Positions 45,214 through 55,717 of a DNA stretch of 64,000 nt are shown here, piece after piece. The DNA comes from Arthrobacter sp. Soil763 (GTDB taxonomy: Bacteria; Actinomycetota; Actinomycetes; Actinomycetales; Micrococcaceae), in the NCBI RefSeq assembly GCF_001428365.1, contig NZ_LMSH01000001.1, positions 191,685-255,684 of the forward strand, written 5' to 3'. How positions within the stretch are numbered: the stretch's first letter is position 1; every line of letters starts with the position of its first letter. The notes beneath the pieces were generated by a model. That model searched no databases. It had not been told where the DNA came from and was given only the letters and a program-made list of their open reading frames with translations. The translations under genes and the position numbers were made by a program.

Positions 45214-47190
45214 TCAGCCCACGTGGACCCACGGCCGGCGGGTCACGTCCGGCTCGGCTTCGCGCAACACCTCCCGCGTGACCGGCGCGATCTCGCCTTC
45301 GCCGAACGCGAGGAAGCGCAGCAGGTTGGTCAGCGGATTTCCCTCGGTCCAGCGGAAGTAGATGTGCGGCATCAGCCCGGTCACATCCCGGATGTGCAGC
45401 AGGACCGAGGCGATCGTGTTGGGCACCACGGGCCCGTGCACTTCCAGGATCCGGTAGCCGTGCCGTGTGATGCCCCGAACTTCGAGTTCGGTTTCGAAGT
45501 CCGAGGAGTCGTCCACGACGACCTCAAGAAACAGCGCCCGGTAGTCCAGCGGCAGATGGCTGACCGCGATCGCCGACTCGAGCTTCTGCCGGTAGGCCTC
45601 CGGGCTCAGGCGCAGCGGCTCGTGCGCGACAAGCCGCAGCGGCCCGTCCAGTTCATCGGACATGAACTCGAGCGCCTGTCGGTCCAGGTGGACATGGGTG
45701 GCATGCAGTTCGAAGGAGCGCCGGGCGCGGGAGAGCAGGGAGATCACGATGATCCCGAGGATGAAGATCGACGCAATCCGGATGCCCTCGGGGCGTTCGA
45801 TGATGTTGGCGATGGTGGTGTAAATGAACACGACCGCGATGACGCCGAAGCCGATGGTGCGCTTGCCCTGCCGTTTGCGGCGGGCCGACAAGGTCACCGC
45901 CACGGCGGCGGAGGTCATCAGCACCAGCACGCCGGTGGCGTACGCGCCGCCCTGGGCGTCGACGTCGGCCTCGAAGAGCCAGGTGATCAGGAACCCGATC
46001 AGGGTGAAGACCAGCACGAGCGGCCGCACGGCCCGGGCCCAGCCGGGGGCCATGCCGTAGCGGGGCAGGTAGCGCGGCACAAGGTTGAGCAGCCCGGCCA
46101 TCGCGGAAGCGCCGGCAAACCACAGGATCGCGATGGTGGAGATGTCGTAGACCGTGCCGAACCCGACCCCGAGGTATTCATGGGCCAGGAAGGCCAGGGC
46201 GCGGCCGTTGGCCTGGCCGCCCGGCTGGAACTCCGCCTCCGGGATGAGCACGACGGTGCTGAAGCTGCTCAGGAGCAGGAAACTGCTCATGATCAGGGCG
46301 GCGGTGGTCAACAGCTTGCGCGCGCCCTGGATGCGGCCGGCGGGATAGTCCTCGGTGTCGCCCGCCTGTCCGCGGATTTGGGGCATGACGGCGACGCCGG
46401 TCTCGAAGCCGGAGAGGCCCAGGGCGAGCTTGGGGAAGACCAGCAGGGCGAAGCCGACCGCCAGCAGCGGGTTTCCGTGTGAAGTGGAAATGGCCTGCCA
46501 CCAGTTGCCCACGGCCAGCGGCTGGTTCAGCACCTCCCACAGCGACGCGGCCACCACCACGACGTTCAGGCCCAGGTAGAGCCCCACGATCACGACGGCG
46601 ACGCCGATCGCCTCCTTGAACCCGCGCAGGAACACGGCCCCGAGCAGGGCCAGGAGCAGCAGGGTGAGGGGGACGGTCTGGCCCTGCAGCCACGACGGCG
46701 CTACCGGGTTCTGCACCAGGTGCGCCGTGGCGTCGGCGGCGGAGAGCGTCATGGTGATCATGAAGTCGGTCGCGGCGAAGCCGAGCAGCACCAGGACCAG
46801 CAGCTTCCCGCCCCAGCGCGGCATCAGGCGTTCCAGCATGGCGATGGAGCCCTCACCGCGGTGGCTTTCACCGGCGACGCGGCGGTACACCGGCAGGGCG
46901 CCGAGCAGGGTGATGGCCACCAGCACCAGGGTCGCCAGTGGCGAGATCACCCCGGCGGCGAGCGCGGCAATGGCCGGCTGGTAGCCCAGGGTGGAGAAGT
47001 AGTCGACGCCGGTCAAGCACATAACCTGCCACCAGCTGTGCTTCTTTTCGTGGGCCGTGGGCACGCCGCCCGGGCCTTGGTGGGCGCCCTTGCTGTCCTG
47101 GAGCCCAACCAGCAGCCAGTCCCGCAGCGTGGCCCGCCGTCGGGTCTTCAGCGCTGACGGATCGGCCGGCGGCCTGCTCAGGGTGGTCAT
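45214..47190 (-). CDS. APC-superfamily transporter, KimA-like (probable potassium uptake)
   Basis: 658 aa. About twelve hydrophobic helices (residues 55-470) followed by a cytoplasmic domain of about 170 residues. The first-helix motif [23 protein letters not shown] and the later [19 protein letters not shown] match the KimA/KUP-like branch of the APC family, whose B. subtilis member is a high-affinity K+ importer controlled by c-di-AMP. It is usually annotated as an amino-acid permease. Divergent from kdpD across 168 bp, which supports a potassium role. ATG at 47190 has a GAAAGGAAA SD; upstream in-frame sequence is low-quality and not family-like. A TAGCTT at 47253-47258 (minus) may be its -10. 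Confidence 0.82.
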   Translation of the reverse strand: MTTLSRPPADPSALKTRRRATLRDWLLVGLQDSKGAHQGPGGVPTAHEKKHSWWQVMCLTGVDYFSTLGYQPAIAALAAGVISPLATLVLVAITLLGALPVYRRVAGESHRGEGSIAMLERLMPRWGGKLLVLVLLGFAATDFMITMTLSAADATAHLVQNPVAPSWLQGQTVPLTLLLLALLGAVFLRGFKEAIGVAVVIVGLYLGLNVVVVAASLWEVLNQPLAVGNWWQAISTSHGNPLLAVGFALLVFPKLALGLSGFETGVAVMPQIRGQAGDTEDYPAGRIQGARKLLTTAALIMSSFLLLSSFSTVVLIPEAEFQPGGQANGRALAFLAHEYLGVGFGTVYDISTIAILWFAGASAMAGLLNLVPRYLPRYGMAPGWARAVRPLVLVFTLIGFLITWLFEADVDAQGGAYATGVLVLMTSAAVAVTLSARRKRQGKRTIGFGVIAVVFIYTTIANIIERPEGIRIASIFILGIIVISLLSRARRSFELHATHVHLDRQALEFMSDELDGPLRLVAHEPLRLSPEAYRQKLESAIAVSHLPLDYRALFLEVVVDDSSDFETELEVRGITRHGYRILEVHGPVVPNTIASVLLHIRDVTGLMPHIYFRWTEGNPLTNLLRFLAFGEGEIAPVTREVLREAEPDVTRRPWVHVG

Positions 47191-47358
47191 GTGTTTCCTT
47201 TCCTCGCGGCGCCTCCCGGGCGGGCGGACGCCGGGCATCGCCCTCAATTGCGAAGCTAGCAGCGCGCATCGCGACCGGCGCAGCCCGGGAACGGATCTTG
47301 ACGATTCCTTGATGCCGCGCCCTCCGGCCGGGGCGGCCCGGAATGGAACAATGGCACC

Positions 47359-50037
47359 ATGGCACGTGGAACGCTGCGGATCTTCCTGGGCGCAGCCCCC
47401 GGGGTGGGCAAGACCTACGCGATGCTGCGGGAAGGGCACCGGCTCCATGACGCCGGCGAGGACGTCGTCGTCGCCTTCGCCCGCGACCGCGGCCGCCGCG
47501 ACACCCGGGAACTGCTCGCTGGCCTGGACGCCGTCGCGCCGCGGCGCGTGCCGGTGCGCGGGGTGGACGTCGAAGAACTGGACCTGGACTCCGTCCTGCG
47601 CCGGGCGCCGGCCACCGCGCTCGTTGACGAGTACGCGCACACGAATGTTCCCGGCAGCCGGAACGGGCACCGCTGGCAGGACATTGAAGAACTGCTGGCG
47701 GCCGGGACCAACGTCCTGTCAACCCTCGACATCCACCAGCTGGCCTCGCTGTCCGACGTCGTCAGCGCCGTCACGCGCGGACGTCCCGCCGAGACCGTTC
47801 CGGACGGAATTGTGCGGCGGGCCGATCAGCTGCAGCTCGTCGACCTTTCCCCCGAGCTGCTGCGGCAGCGGCTGGCGGCCGGCAAGATCGTGCCGCCGGA
47901 CCGGATTGACGCTGCCATGTCGGGCTATTTCCGCCCGGGAAATCTGGCGGCGCTGCGCGAACTGGCGCTGCTGTGGCTGGCGGACCGGGTGGACGAGGGC
48001 CTGGCCGCCGGCCCCCAGCGCCCCCTGACGGACGCCACCGGGCCCGCCAGGGAGCGGATCGTGGTCGGACTGGGCGGTGGCAGCGACGGGGCGGCGTTGA
48101 TCCGCCGCGGCGCCCGGCTGCTGAACCGGGTCAGTGGAAGCGACCTGCAGGCCGTCCACGTGCGGGACCCGGACGGTTCCGCCGACGAGTCGCCGCAGGC
48201 CCTCGAAGCGCAGCGGCAGCTGGTGCAGGACCTCGGCGGCAGCTACCACGTTGTCACCGGCGGAGACCCCGCAGCGGCCCTGCTGGATTTCGCCCGCAGC
48301 GTCAACGCCACCCAGGTGGTGCTCGGGGCCTCCCGCCGGGGGCCCGCTGCCCGGTTGAAGGCAGCGCTGCGCGGCGGCACCACGGCGCGGATGCTCCGCG
48401 ATTCCGGCGGCATCGACGTCCATCTGGTGCCGCAGGAGGGGCCGGCGCCCGAGGGACGCCGGACCCGCCGCGGGGACTTGGGCCGGCGCCGGGTCGCCGT
48501 CGGTTTTGTCCTGGCCGCCGTGGTGCCCGCCCTGCTCCAGCTCGTGCTGGAACTCAGCCCGGAGAAGAGCCTGGCGGCCTTCATGCTGGTGCAGCTCACC
48601 GGATCGGTCGCGGTGGCGCTCGTCGGTGGCCTGTGGCCGGCGGTCCTCGCGGCGTTGTGGAGCAGCCTGCTGGTTAACTACTTCTCCACCCCGCCGGTGG
48701 GAAACCTGGCCATCAGCGACGCGCAAAACGTCCTTGCCCTGCTGGTGTTCGTGGGCGTCTCCGCCGCGGTGGCCGTCGTCGTGGATGTCTCCGCCCGGCG
48801 CTCCAAGGAAGCCGCGCGGGCCAGGACCGAGGCCGCAACCCTCGCCGAACTCTCACGCGGCACCGCCGGCGCCGAAGACCCGGTGACAGGCCTGCTGGAG
48901 CAGGCCCTGGACATCTTCCAGGCCAGCGGCGCCGCGGTGTACACAGCGGCGCCCGACAGCTCGCCGGCACCCGGCGGCGCGGGCCCGTGGCGCCTTCTCG
49001 CCGGTGTCGGGGCAGCAGCGACCGCCGACGCCGACGGCGGAGCGGTGAGCTCTGCCGCGGAGTCACGGGGAGGGAACGTCGAACAGATCAATCCCACCAC
49101 GCGGCTGGTGCTCACCGGCCGCGTGCTGCCCGCCAGCGACCGCCGCCTCCTGGCGGCTTTCGGCGCCCACCTCTCGGCCCAGCTGGAGAACCGGCAACTG
49201 CTGGACCGCCAGCAGCAGCTGCGGCGGCTGGCTGAAAACAACACCGTGCGGGCCTCGTTGCTGCGCGCCGTTTCGCACGACCTCCGCACGCCGCTCGCCG
49301 GGATCAAGCTGGCGGTGGGTGGATTGCGCCAGCCGGGCGTCCGCTACACCAAGGAGGAAGAGCACGAGCTACTGCAGACCATCGAGGAGTGCTCCGACCG
49401 GCTCGACACCCTCGTGGGCAACCTGTTGGATATGTCCCGGATCAGTTCCGACACTGCCACGCCGCTGCTTCGGCCCGTGCGCTGGTACGAGGCGGTCAGC
49501 GGCGGCCTGCGCGGGATCGCAACGGGCCGGGTCCGGGTGGAGTTGCCGGCCAACATGCCCGAGGTGCAGGCGGATCCGGTCATGCTGGAACGCGTCATTG
49601 CGAACGTCGTCGAGAACGCGCTGAAATACGCCCCGGATTCCGACGTCGTGCTCACCGGGGCCGCGGGCGGCTTTGCCCTCTCCGCCGTGGACGGCCGGCC
49701 GGCCGGGGAACTGCGGATCATCGACCATGGAACGGGGGTCCCGGCGTCGCAGGTCCTCGAGATGTTCCGCCCGTTCCAGCGGCTGGGCGACGCCGGCGCA
49801 GGCGGCGGCGTCGGACTCGGCCTGGCCGTGGCCAAGGGGTTCACCGAGGCGATGGGCGGGCGGCTGAGCGCGGAAGCCACGCCCGGAGGCGGCCTGACCA
49901 TGGTGATCAGCCTGCCGCTCGCCGTAGGCATTCCATTCCAGGGGCGCCTCGGCCAGGCGCCGCTGGAAGCCCCGTCCGCGATGGCCAGCCGGCACCACGC
50001 CCCGCCGCTCCTGTCCTCGCCCACGGACCAGCCATGA
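47359..50037 (+). CDS. kdpD: KdpD-type sensor histidine kinase
   Basis: 892 aa, complete KdpD layout: N-terminal KdpD domain with Walker [10 protein letters not shown] (11-19) and [14 protein letters not shown] (about 91-104), a universal-stress-protein-like domain (about 230-360; [26 protein letters not shown]), about four transmembrane segments (376-475), a GAF-like region, then HisKA with [12 protein letters not shown] (His about 640) and HATPase with ENALKY, DHGTGVP and [12 protein letters not shown]. It senses K+ limitation or turgor and phosphorylates KdpE. No kdpFABC genes are in the window. AACAAT lies 6 nt before the ATG, a weak leaderless promoter candidate. Confidence 0.95.
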   Translation: MARGTLRIFLGAAPGVGKTYAMLREGHRLHDAGEDVVVAFARDRGRRDTRELLAGLDAVAPRRVPVRGVDVEELDLDSVLRRAPATALVDEYAHTNVPGSRNGHRWQDIEELLAAGTNVLSTLDIHQLASLSDVVSAVTRGRPAETVPDGIVRRADQLQLVDLSPELLRQRLAAGKIVPPDRIDAAMSGYFRPGNLAALRELALLWLADRVDEGLAAGPQRPLTDATGPARERIVVGLGGGSDGAALIRRGARLLNRVSGSDLQAVHVRDPDGSADESPQALEAQRQLVQDLGGSYHVVTGGDPAAALLDFARSVNATQVVLGASRRGPAARLKAALRGGTTARMLRDSGGIDVHLVPQEGPAPEGRRTRRGDLGRRRVAVGFVLAAVVPALLQLVLELSPEKSLAAFMLVQLTGSVAVALVGGLWPAVLAALWSSLLVNYFSTPPVGNLAISDAQNVLALLVFVGVSAAVAVVVDVSARRSKEAARARTEAATLAELSRGTAGAEDPVTGLLEQALDIFQASGAAVYTAAPDSSPAPGGAGPWRLLAGVGAAATADADGGAVSSAAESRGGNVEQINPTTRLVLTGRVLPASDRRLLAAFGAHLSAQLENRQLLDRQQQLRRLAENNTVRASLLRAVSHDLRTPLAGIKLAVGGLRQPGVRYTKEEEHELLQTIEECSDRLDTLVGNLLDMSRISSDTATPLLRPVRWYEAVSGGLRGIATGRVRVELPANMPEVQADPVMLERVIANVVENALKYAPDSDVVLTGAAGGFALSAVDGRPAGELRIIDHGTGVPASQVLEMFRPFQRLGDAGAGGGVGLGLAVAKGFTEAMGGRLSAEATPGGGLTMVISLPLAVGIPFQGRLGQAPLEAPSAMASRHHAPPLLSSPTDQP

Positions 50038-50708
50038 CCGCGGTGCTGGTGGTCGACGACGACCGTTACCTGCTGCGGGCCCTGCGCATCACGCTGCGCG
50101 CCCACGGCTACGAAGTCGCGGAGGCCGAGGACGGGCGCTCGGCGCTGCAGGCGGCCGCCGGCACACCGCCCGAGCTGGTCATCCTCGACCTGGGGCTCCC
50201 CGACATGGACGGGACAGCGGTCCTGGCCAAGCTCCGGGACTTCAGCCAGGCCCCGGTCCTGGTGCTCTCGGCCCGGCATGGTTCCGAGGACAAGGTCCAG
50301 GCGCTCGACGCCGGCGCCGATGACTACCTCACCAAGCCGTTCGGCCTGGACGAACTGCTGGCCCGGCTCCGGGCCCTCCTGCGCCGCAGCAGCGACAACG
50401 CCGCGCCGCAGGTGATCACCACGGAGGCTTTCACCGTGGACCTGGGCAAGCGCCGGGTCACCCGCGGCGGCGAGGACATCCGGCTGACCCCGACCGAATG
50501 GAAGATGCTGGCGGTGCTGGTCCGGAACCCGGAAAAGCTCGTCACCCAGCAGCACCTGCTCTCGGAAGTGTGGGGCCCGGCCTACGCCAAGGAAACCAAC
50601 TACCTGCGCGTGTACATGGCCCAGCTGCGCCGGAAGCTGGAGCCCGACGCGGCCGCACCGCGCCACCTGATCACCGAGGCAGGCATCGGCTACCGCTTCC
50701 TGCCCTGA
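50034..50708 (+). CDS. kdpE: KdpE-type response regulator
   Basis: 224-aa OmpR/PhoB-family regulator. The receiver domain has the acidic pair in VVDDDRY (8-9), the phosphoacceptor Asp52 in VILDLGLPDMDG and Lys101 in YLTKPFG. The DNA-binding winged helix occupies about 125-224 (LTPTEWKMLAVLVRNPEKLVTQQHLL landmarks; TNYLRVYMAQLRRKLE; ITEAGIGYRFLP). Those last blocks are typical of KdpE. Overlaps kdpD by 4 bp. With no kdp operon nearby its obvious target is the divergent KimA-like transporter. Confidence 0.95.
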   Translation: MTAVLVVDDDRYLLRALRITLRAHGYEVAEAEDGRSALQAAAGTPPELVILDLGLPDMDGTAVLAKLRDFSQAPVLVLSARHGSEDKVQALDAGADDYLTKPFGLDELLARLRALLRRSSDNAAPQVITTEAFTVDLGKRRVTRGGEDIRLTPTEWKMLAVLVRNPEKLVTQQHLLSEVWGPAYAKETNYLRVYMAQLRRKLEPDAAAPRHLITEAGIGYRFLP

Positions 50709-50759
50709 CCGCCGCTGCCCGGTTTTTCGCGCAGGCGCACAGCGATGGATACTGGGGCA

Positions 50760-52547
50760 ATGAACTTTTCCAGCGCTCCCGCCCGGGGGAACGCACCGCA
50801 GCCGCCGCTGCCCGAGGTTCCGGCCCAGCTGCGGGCCGTCCTCAACGGCATCCCCGCCATGGTCGGCTACTGGGACACCGGGCTGCGCAACCGGCTGGCC
50901 AACGACGCCTACCGGGAGTGGTTCGGCGTCACGCCGGAGCAGCTGCACGGCATGCACATCCAGGACCTGCTGAGCGAAGAAGTGTTCCAGGCCAACTACC
51001 CGTACATGGCCAAGGTGCTCGAGGGCGAGCCGCAACTTTTCAAGCGCACCCTCACCGACGCAGCCGGCGCCACCCGGTTCGCCGAGGTCTCCTACATGCC
51101 GGACGTGCGCGACGGCGGCAGCAGTGACGACGACGACGGCGGCGCCGCGGTCCAGGGCTTCTTCGTGATGGTCACGGACATCACCGAGCGGATCCTCGCC
51201 GAGCGCCGGCAACAGCGCGACACGGACCGGTACCGGGCCCTGGCGCGCAGCGTTCCCGGCGTCTTCGTCCTGCTGTTCGATTCGGACCTGCGCTACCTGA
51301 TCGCCGAAGGCCAGGAACTGGAGTCCTTCGGCTACCGCTCCGCCGAGCTGGAGGGCCGGCGCATCCACGAGGTCCTCGACGGCAACCTGGCCGACGAACT
51401 CGAACCCCGCTACCGGGCGGCACTGTCCGGACAGGAAGTGTCCTGGAGCCGTAGGATCGGGCCGCGGACGTACCGGCTCAATGCTGGCCCCGCGCAGTCC
51501 GACGACGGCGCCACCACCGGCATGGTGGTAGCTGTGGACGTCACCGACCGGCTCCAGCAGGAAGAGACCTGGGCCGCCCTCCATGAGATCGCCACGGCCG
51601 TCGCCCGCAACGCCGCTCCGGCGGACATCTCGGAGCGGGTCGCCTTCATCCTGCGGGACCTCTTCGCCGTGGATTCAGCCGCCGTCGTCCGCTTCACCGG
51701 CGCCCTGTCAGCGGAAATCGTGGCCATGGCGCCGGCCCTGCCGCCCACCCTGGACCGCACCCAGGTCTTCTCGCTGTCGGACACCTCTGCCACCGTCCGC
51801 GTCGCCGCCACCGGCAAACCGGCCATCGTCGTCTACTCCCCGGAGGGCGGACCGGCCGCCGAGCAGATGCAGGCAGGGGGCTTCCGGTCCGCAGCGGCCG
51901 CCCCGATCCGGGTCCACGGAAGCCTGTGGGGCGTGGTGTCCCTGACCTCCAAGTCCGCCACCGGGGTGACCGGGGCGATGCTGGACCGCCTGGCGCAGTT
52001 CTCGGAACTGGTGGAGATCGCCATCGGCAACGCCGAGGCCCGCACCAGCCTGGAACTGCAGGCCACCACCGACCAGCTCAGCGGGCTGCCCAACCGCCGG
52101 GCCCTGGAGCAGCACCTGGCCCACGAGATCGAACTGGCCGCATCCCGCGGCACCAGCCTCAGCGCCGTCGTCCTGGACATCGACCACTTCAAGCGGGTCA
52201 ACGACACCTTCGGCCACCTCATGGGCGACGAGGTGCTCGCCGACGTCGCTGCCCGGCTCCGCGGAGTCGCACGCCAGGACGAAATCGTGGCCCGCTTCGG
52301 CGGGGAGGAGTTCGTCTGGCTGCTGCCGGGCACCGACGGCGCGGAGGCCCTGCGCGCGGCGGAACGGGCCCGCGCGGCCATCGAGGCGGAGCCGTTCGGC
52401 GACGTCGGCCGGATCACGGTCTCCGCCGGCGTCTGCGAACTCCGCGACGCCGGCAGCCACAGCCTGCTGGCATGCGCGGACCGGGCGCTCTACGCGGCTA
52501 AGCACGCCGGCCGGAACCGCAGCGAACGCTACGGCGCCGGCAGCTAA
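50760..52547 (+). CDS. PAS-PAS-GAF diguanylate cyclase
   Basis: 595 aa. A PAS domain (about 25-150; VLNGIPAMVGYWDTGLRNRLAN) with an acidic Asp/Gly insertion (SSDDDDGG), a second PAS (155-265; VPGVFVLLFDSDLRYLIAEG), a GAF domain (about 275-415), and a C-terminal GGDEF domain. The active site reads RFGGEEFVW (about 512-520), with DIDHFKRVNDTFGHLMGDEVL upstream, so it should make cyclic di-GMP. The inhibitory RxxD site five residues before GGEEF is RQDE here, so product feedback may be weak. No EAL domain. ATG at 50760 is 6 nt after GATACT (leaderless); an ATG at 50745 is an alternative. Confidence 0.92.
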   Translation: MNFSSAPARGNAPQPPLPEVPAQLRAVLNGIPAMVGYWDTGLRNRLANDAYREWFGVTPEQLHGMHIQDLLSEEVFQANYPYMAKVLEGEPQLFKRTLTDAAGATRFAEVSYMPDVRDGGSSDDDDGGAAVQGFFVMVTDITERILAERRQQRDTDRYRALARSVPGVFVLLFDSDLRYLIAEGQELESFGYRSAELEGRRIHEVLDGNLADELEPRYRAALSGQEVSWSRRIGPRTYRLNAGPAQSDDGATTGMVVAVDVTDRLQQEETWAALHEIATAVARNAAPADISERVAFILRDLFAVDSAAVVRFTGALSAEIVAMAPALPPTLDRTQVFSLSDTSATVRVAATGKPAIVVYSPEGGPAAEQMQAGGFRSAAAAPIRVHGSLWGVVSLTSKSATGVTGAMLDRLAQFSELVEIAIGNAEARTSLELQATTDQLSGLPNRRALEQHLAHEIELAASRGTSLSAVVLDIDHFKRVNDTFGHLMGDEVLADVAARLRGVARQDEIVARFGGEEFVWLLPGTDGAEALRAAERARAAIEAEPFGDVGRITVSAGVCELRDAGSHSLLACADRALYAAKHAGRNRSERYGAGS

Positions 52548-52562
52548 AGGGACGCCACCGGC

Positions 52563-53816
52563 CTAGACAAATGCCGACTTGCCGGTGACGGCCCTGGCCA
52601 CGATCAGCGAGTTGATCTCATAGCTGCCCTCATAGGTGTAGAGGATTTCGGCGTCGCCGAAGAGCTTGCCCATCTCAAAGTCGCTGCTGATCCCGTTGCC
52701 ACCCAGCAGGGAGCGGCCCATCGCGACGGACGCCCGGGCCAGCCGGGTGGTGGTGGATTTGGCCATGGCCGCCTGCACCATGTCCAGCTTCCCGTCCTGC
52801 TGGATACGGGCCAGCTGGGCCATCAGGGCCAGGGACACGGTGGCGTTGCCGAGGATTTCGGCCAGCTGCTGCTGGACCAGCTGGAAGCGGGCCAGCTCCT
52901 TGCCGAACTGCTTGCGCTCGAGGGCGTAGGCCCGGGCGACGTCGAAGGCGGCCAGCTGGATGCCGGCGCCCTGCCAGCCCACCCAGGCTCGCGAGTCGCG
53001 CAGCAGTTCGTTGGCGCGGGAAAAATCGGTGGCCCCGGGCAGCAGGTTGGTTTCGGGGATCCGGACCTCGTCCAGGACGATGTCCGCGTTCTGCATGATC
53101 CGCAGCCCGATCTTGTTCGCGATCTTGGTGGCCTTGTAGCCGGGCCGGTCGGTCTCGACGATGAAGCCCTTGATCTGCTGGTCCGCGACGTCGCGGGCCC
53201 AGACCAGGGCGAAATCGGCGATCGTGCCGGCGCCGATCCAGCGCTTCGCGCCGTTGATCACCCACTCGCCGCCCTCCCGCCGCGCCGTCGTGGCCAGTCC
53301 CCCGGCGATATCCGACCCATGGTCCGGCTCGGTCAGAGCGAAGGCGCCCAGCTGGGTGAACGCGGTCAGGCCAGGCAGCCAGCGGGCCTTCTGCTCCTCG
53401 GAGCCGAGCTCGTCGATCATGCCCACGATCAGCTCGTTATGGATGCCCACCAGGGCCGAAAGCGAGACGTCGGCGCGCGCCACCTCCACGTACATCAGAC
53501 CCTTGAAGAGCTTGGAGGTCCCGTCGGTCTGCAGGCCGCCCAGGCCGTACTTGCCCAGCTCCGCAACCAGGCCGAAAGGGAACTCCTCGCGGTTCCAGTA
53601 GTCGATCGAGGCGGCCCGGATGCGGCTCTGCAGGAACCCCCGGACCTCCTCGTACCGGGCCCGCTCATCCGCCGGCAGCAGGTCCGCGATGTACATCAGG
53701 TCGGCGTCCGCAAAGGGCGGCGCCGCCTCGGCCGCGGACCTGTTGCCGACCTCCGCGGCGCTGTTGCCGGCGTTCTGTCCGGTGGCGTCTCCGGCGGCAC
53801 TTCGTTGTGTCTGCAC
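52563..53816 (-). CDS. Acyl-CoA dehydrogenase (glutaryl-CoA-dehydrogenase-like branch)
   Basis: 417-aa FAD enzyme that introduces an alpha-beta double bond into an acyl-CoA. Landmarks are AFALTEPDHGSDIAGG and RWIGAGTIADFALVWARD (FAD-binding strands), VGWQGAGIQLAAFDVARAYALERKQFGKELARFQLVQ (landmarks), LLGGNGISSDF and YTYEGSYEINSLIVARAVTG, the last carrying the catalytic Glu (about 396). It resembles the GCDH/isovaleryl-type group. The N-terminal 35 residues are Ala/Gly-rich and probably flexible. The GTG start at 53816 has AAGGGA upstream. Divergent from the acyl-CoA ligase with overlapping promoters; probably the dehydrogenase of the same short-chain acyl-CoA pathway. Confidence 0.9.
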   Translation of the reverse strand: MQTQRSAAGDATGQNAGNSAAEVGNRSAAEAAPPFADADLMYIADLLPADERARYEEVRGFLQSRIRAASIDYWNREEFPFGLVAELGKYGLGGLQTDGTSKLFKGLMYVEVARADVSLSALVGIHNELIVGMIDELGSEEQKARWLPGLTAFTQLGAFALTEPDHGSDIAGGLATTARREGGEWVINGAKRWIGAGTIADFALVWARDVADQQIKGFIVETDRPGYKATKIANKIGLRIMQNADIVLDEVRIPETNLLPGATDFSRANELLRDSRAWVGWQGAGIQLAAFDVARAYALERKQFGKELARFQLVQQQLAEILGNATVSLALMAQLARIQQDGKLDMVQAAMAKSTTTRLARASVAMGRSLLGGNGISSDFEMGKLFGDAEILYTYEGSYEINSLIVARAVTGKSAFV

Positions 53817-53886
53817 GGGTGATTATCCCTTCGTAATGTGCCGCCCGGGGCGGCAACATCGGCTCTTCCAAACCCTTGGATGTCCT

Positions 53887-53894
53887 AGTATATT
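53887..53894. promoter_or_regulatory. Overlapping divergent -10 elements
   Basis: AGTATATT holds TATATT on the plus strand (53889-53894, toward the acyl-CoA ligase) and TATACT on the minus strand (53892-53887, toward the dehydrogenase). Its exact reverse complement is at 61553-61560 ahead of mmsA. Confidence 0.55.
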
Positions 53895-53899
53895 GCACA

Positions 53900-53913
53900 G
53901 TGATGTTGATCAC
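53900..53913. promoter_or_regulatory. Candidate MarR operator 1
   Basis: GTGAT-GTTG-ATCAC, a perfect 5-bp inverted repeat overlapping the predicted plus-strand start site. A partial second copy (GGATCAC) ends at 53929. It resembles the site at 61529-61542. Confidence 0.5.
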
Positions 53914-53988
53914 TAGGGATGTGGATCACGAGGCCAGCGGCGGCCGGCACCCGGCCGCCCGGCTGCGACCGGCTGCGAAAGGTGCACC

Positions 53989-55716
53989 ATGACCGTCACT
54001 GAGGAATTCCGTGCTGCGAGGGACAGGCTGCTGGCGCTCCGCGAAGACTACGACGCCGCGCGGCAGGAGTTCGCCTGGCCCCGCTTCGAGGAGTTCAACT
54101 TCGCCCTGGACTGGTTCGACCAGCTCGCCGCCGATCCGGCCAAGGCGGACAAGCCGGCCCTCGTGATCGTGGAGCAGGACGGTTCCGCCACGCGGCGCAG
54201 CTTCGCGGATCTCTCGGCCGCCTCGTCGCGCGCCGCCAACTGGCTCCGGAGCCAGGGCGTCCGGCGCGGGGACCGGATGATCATCATGCTCGGGAACCAG
54301 GTGGAGCTGTGGGAGCTGATGCTCGCCGGAATCAAGCTCGGCATCGTGATGATTCCCACCACCACCCTGATGGGCCCCGCGGACCTGCAGGACCGGGTGG
54401 AACGCGGCGGCGCTAACTGGGCCGCCGTCGGGAGCGCCAACATCGCCAAGTTCGCCGGCGTGCCGGGCGACTACACGCTGATTGAGGTCGGCGCGGACGC
54501 CGACGGCGAGGCCTCAGCCCTGCGCTACGCCGACGCGGAAGGTGCCTCCGCGGACTTCACCCCGGACGCACCCACCAAGGCCGACGAAACCCTGCTGCTG
54601 TATTTCACCTCCGGGACCACCTCGAAGGCCAAGCTCGTGGAGCACACCCACACCTCGTACCCGGTGGGCCACCTGTCCACCATGTTCTGGATCGGGATGG
54701 AGCCGGGCGACGTGCACCTGAACGTGGCCTCACCGGGCTGGGCGAAGCACGCCTGGTCCAACGTGTTCACGCCCTGGATCGCCGAGGCCTGCGTCTTCAT
54801 CTACAACTACGAGCGCTTCGACGCGAAGGCGCTGATGGAGCAGATGGACCGCGAGCGGGTCACGAGCTTCTGCGCCCCGCCCACGGTCTGGCGGATGCTG
54901 ATCCAGGCCGACCTGACGCTGTTGAAGAACCCGCCGCGCAAGGTCGTCTCCGCCGGGGAGCCGCTGAACGCCGAGGTGATCGACCAGGTGAACCGGGCCT
55001 GGGGCCAGACCATCCGGGACGGCTTCGGCCAGACCGAGTCGACCGTGCAGATCGCCAACACCCCCGGCCAGCCGATCAAGATCGGCGCCATGGGCAAGCC
55101 GCTGCCGGGCTACGACGTCGTGCTGGTTGATCCGGCGACCGGCGAGGAGGGGGACGACGGCGAGCTCTGCCTGCGCCTGGACCCGCGGCCGGTCGGCCTG
55201 ATGAAGGCCTACTACGGCGACCCGGAGAAGACGGCCGAGGCCTTCCGCGACGGCTACTACCACACCGGGGATATGGCCAGCCGGGACGAACGCGGCATCA
55301 TCACCTATGTCGGCCGCGGCGATGACGTCTTCAAATCCTCCGATTACCGGCTCTCACCGTTCGAGCTGGAGAGTGTCCTGATCGAGCACCCGGCGGTGGC
55401 CGAGGCCGCCGTCGTCCCCTCCCCCGACCCGCTCAAGCTGTCCGTGCCCAAGGCCTTCGTGGTCCTGGCCGCCGGCCACGAGCCCGGCCCGAAGCTGGCC
55501 GAGGACATCCTGCGCTACTGCCGGGACCACCTCGCACCCTTCAAGCGGATCCGCCGGCTGGAGTTCGCCGAACTGCCCAAGACCATTTCCGGCAAGATCC
55601 GGCGGGTGGAACTGCGGCACAGCGAAGAGCTGCGGCACGGCACCGGCCGGGTCCCCGAGGGCCTGGGCACCGAGTACTCCGAGGCGGACTTTCCCGGGCT
55701 GAAGGGCCAGGGCTAG
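53989..55716 (+). CDS. AMP-dependent medium/short-chain acyl-CoA synthetase
   Basis: 575 aa, MACS-like branch. The P-loop is LYFTSGTTSKAKLVEHTH (about 200; TTSKAK replaces TTGKPK), followed by NVASPGWAKHAWSNVFTPW, RDGFGQTESTVQIAN, GYYHTGDMASRDERGIITYVGRGDDVFKSSDYRLSP (landmarks about 423-458) and PKTISGKIRRVEL with the catalytic Lys (about 533). It probably activates branched or medium-chain acids such as isobutyrate. ATG follows AAAGGTG. One base separates it from the MarR gene. Confidence 0.9.
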   Translation: MTVTEEFRAARDRLLALREDYDAARQEFAWPRFEEFNFALDWFDQLAADPAKADKPALVIVEQDGSATRRSFADLSAASSRAANWLRSQGVRRGDRMIIMLGNQVELWELMLAGIKLGIVMIPTTTLMGPADLQDRVERGGANWAAVGSANIAKFAGVPGDYTLIEVGADADGEASALRYADAEGASADFTPDAPTKADETLLLYFTSGTTSKAKLVEHTHTSYPVGHLSTMFWIGMEPGDVHLNVASPGWAKHAWSNVFTPWIAEACVFIYNYERFDAKALMEQMDRERVTSFCAPPTVWRMLIQADLTLLKNPPRKVVSAGEPLNAEVIDQVNRAWGQTIRDGFGQTESTVQIANTPGQPIKIGAMGKPLPGYDVVLVDPATGEEGDDGELCLRLDPRPVGLMKAYYGDPEKTAEAFRDGYYHTGDMASRDERGIITYVGRGDDVFKSSDYRLSPFELESVLIEHPAVAEAAVVPSPDPLKLSVPKAFVVLAAGHEPGPKLAEDILRYCRDHLAPFKRIRRLEFAELPKTISGKIRRVELRHSEELRHGTGRVPEGLGTEYSEADFPGLKGQG

Positions 55717-55717
55717 C

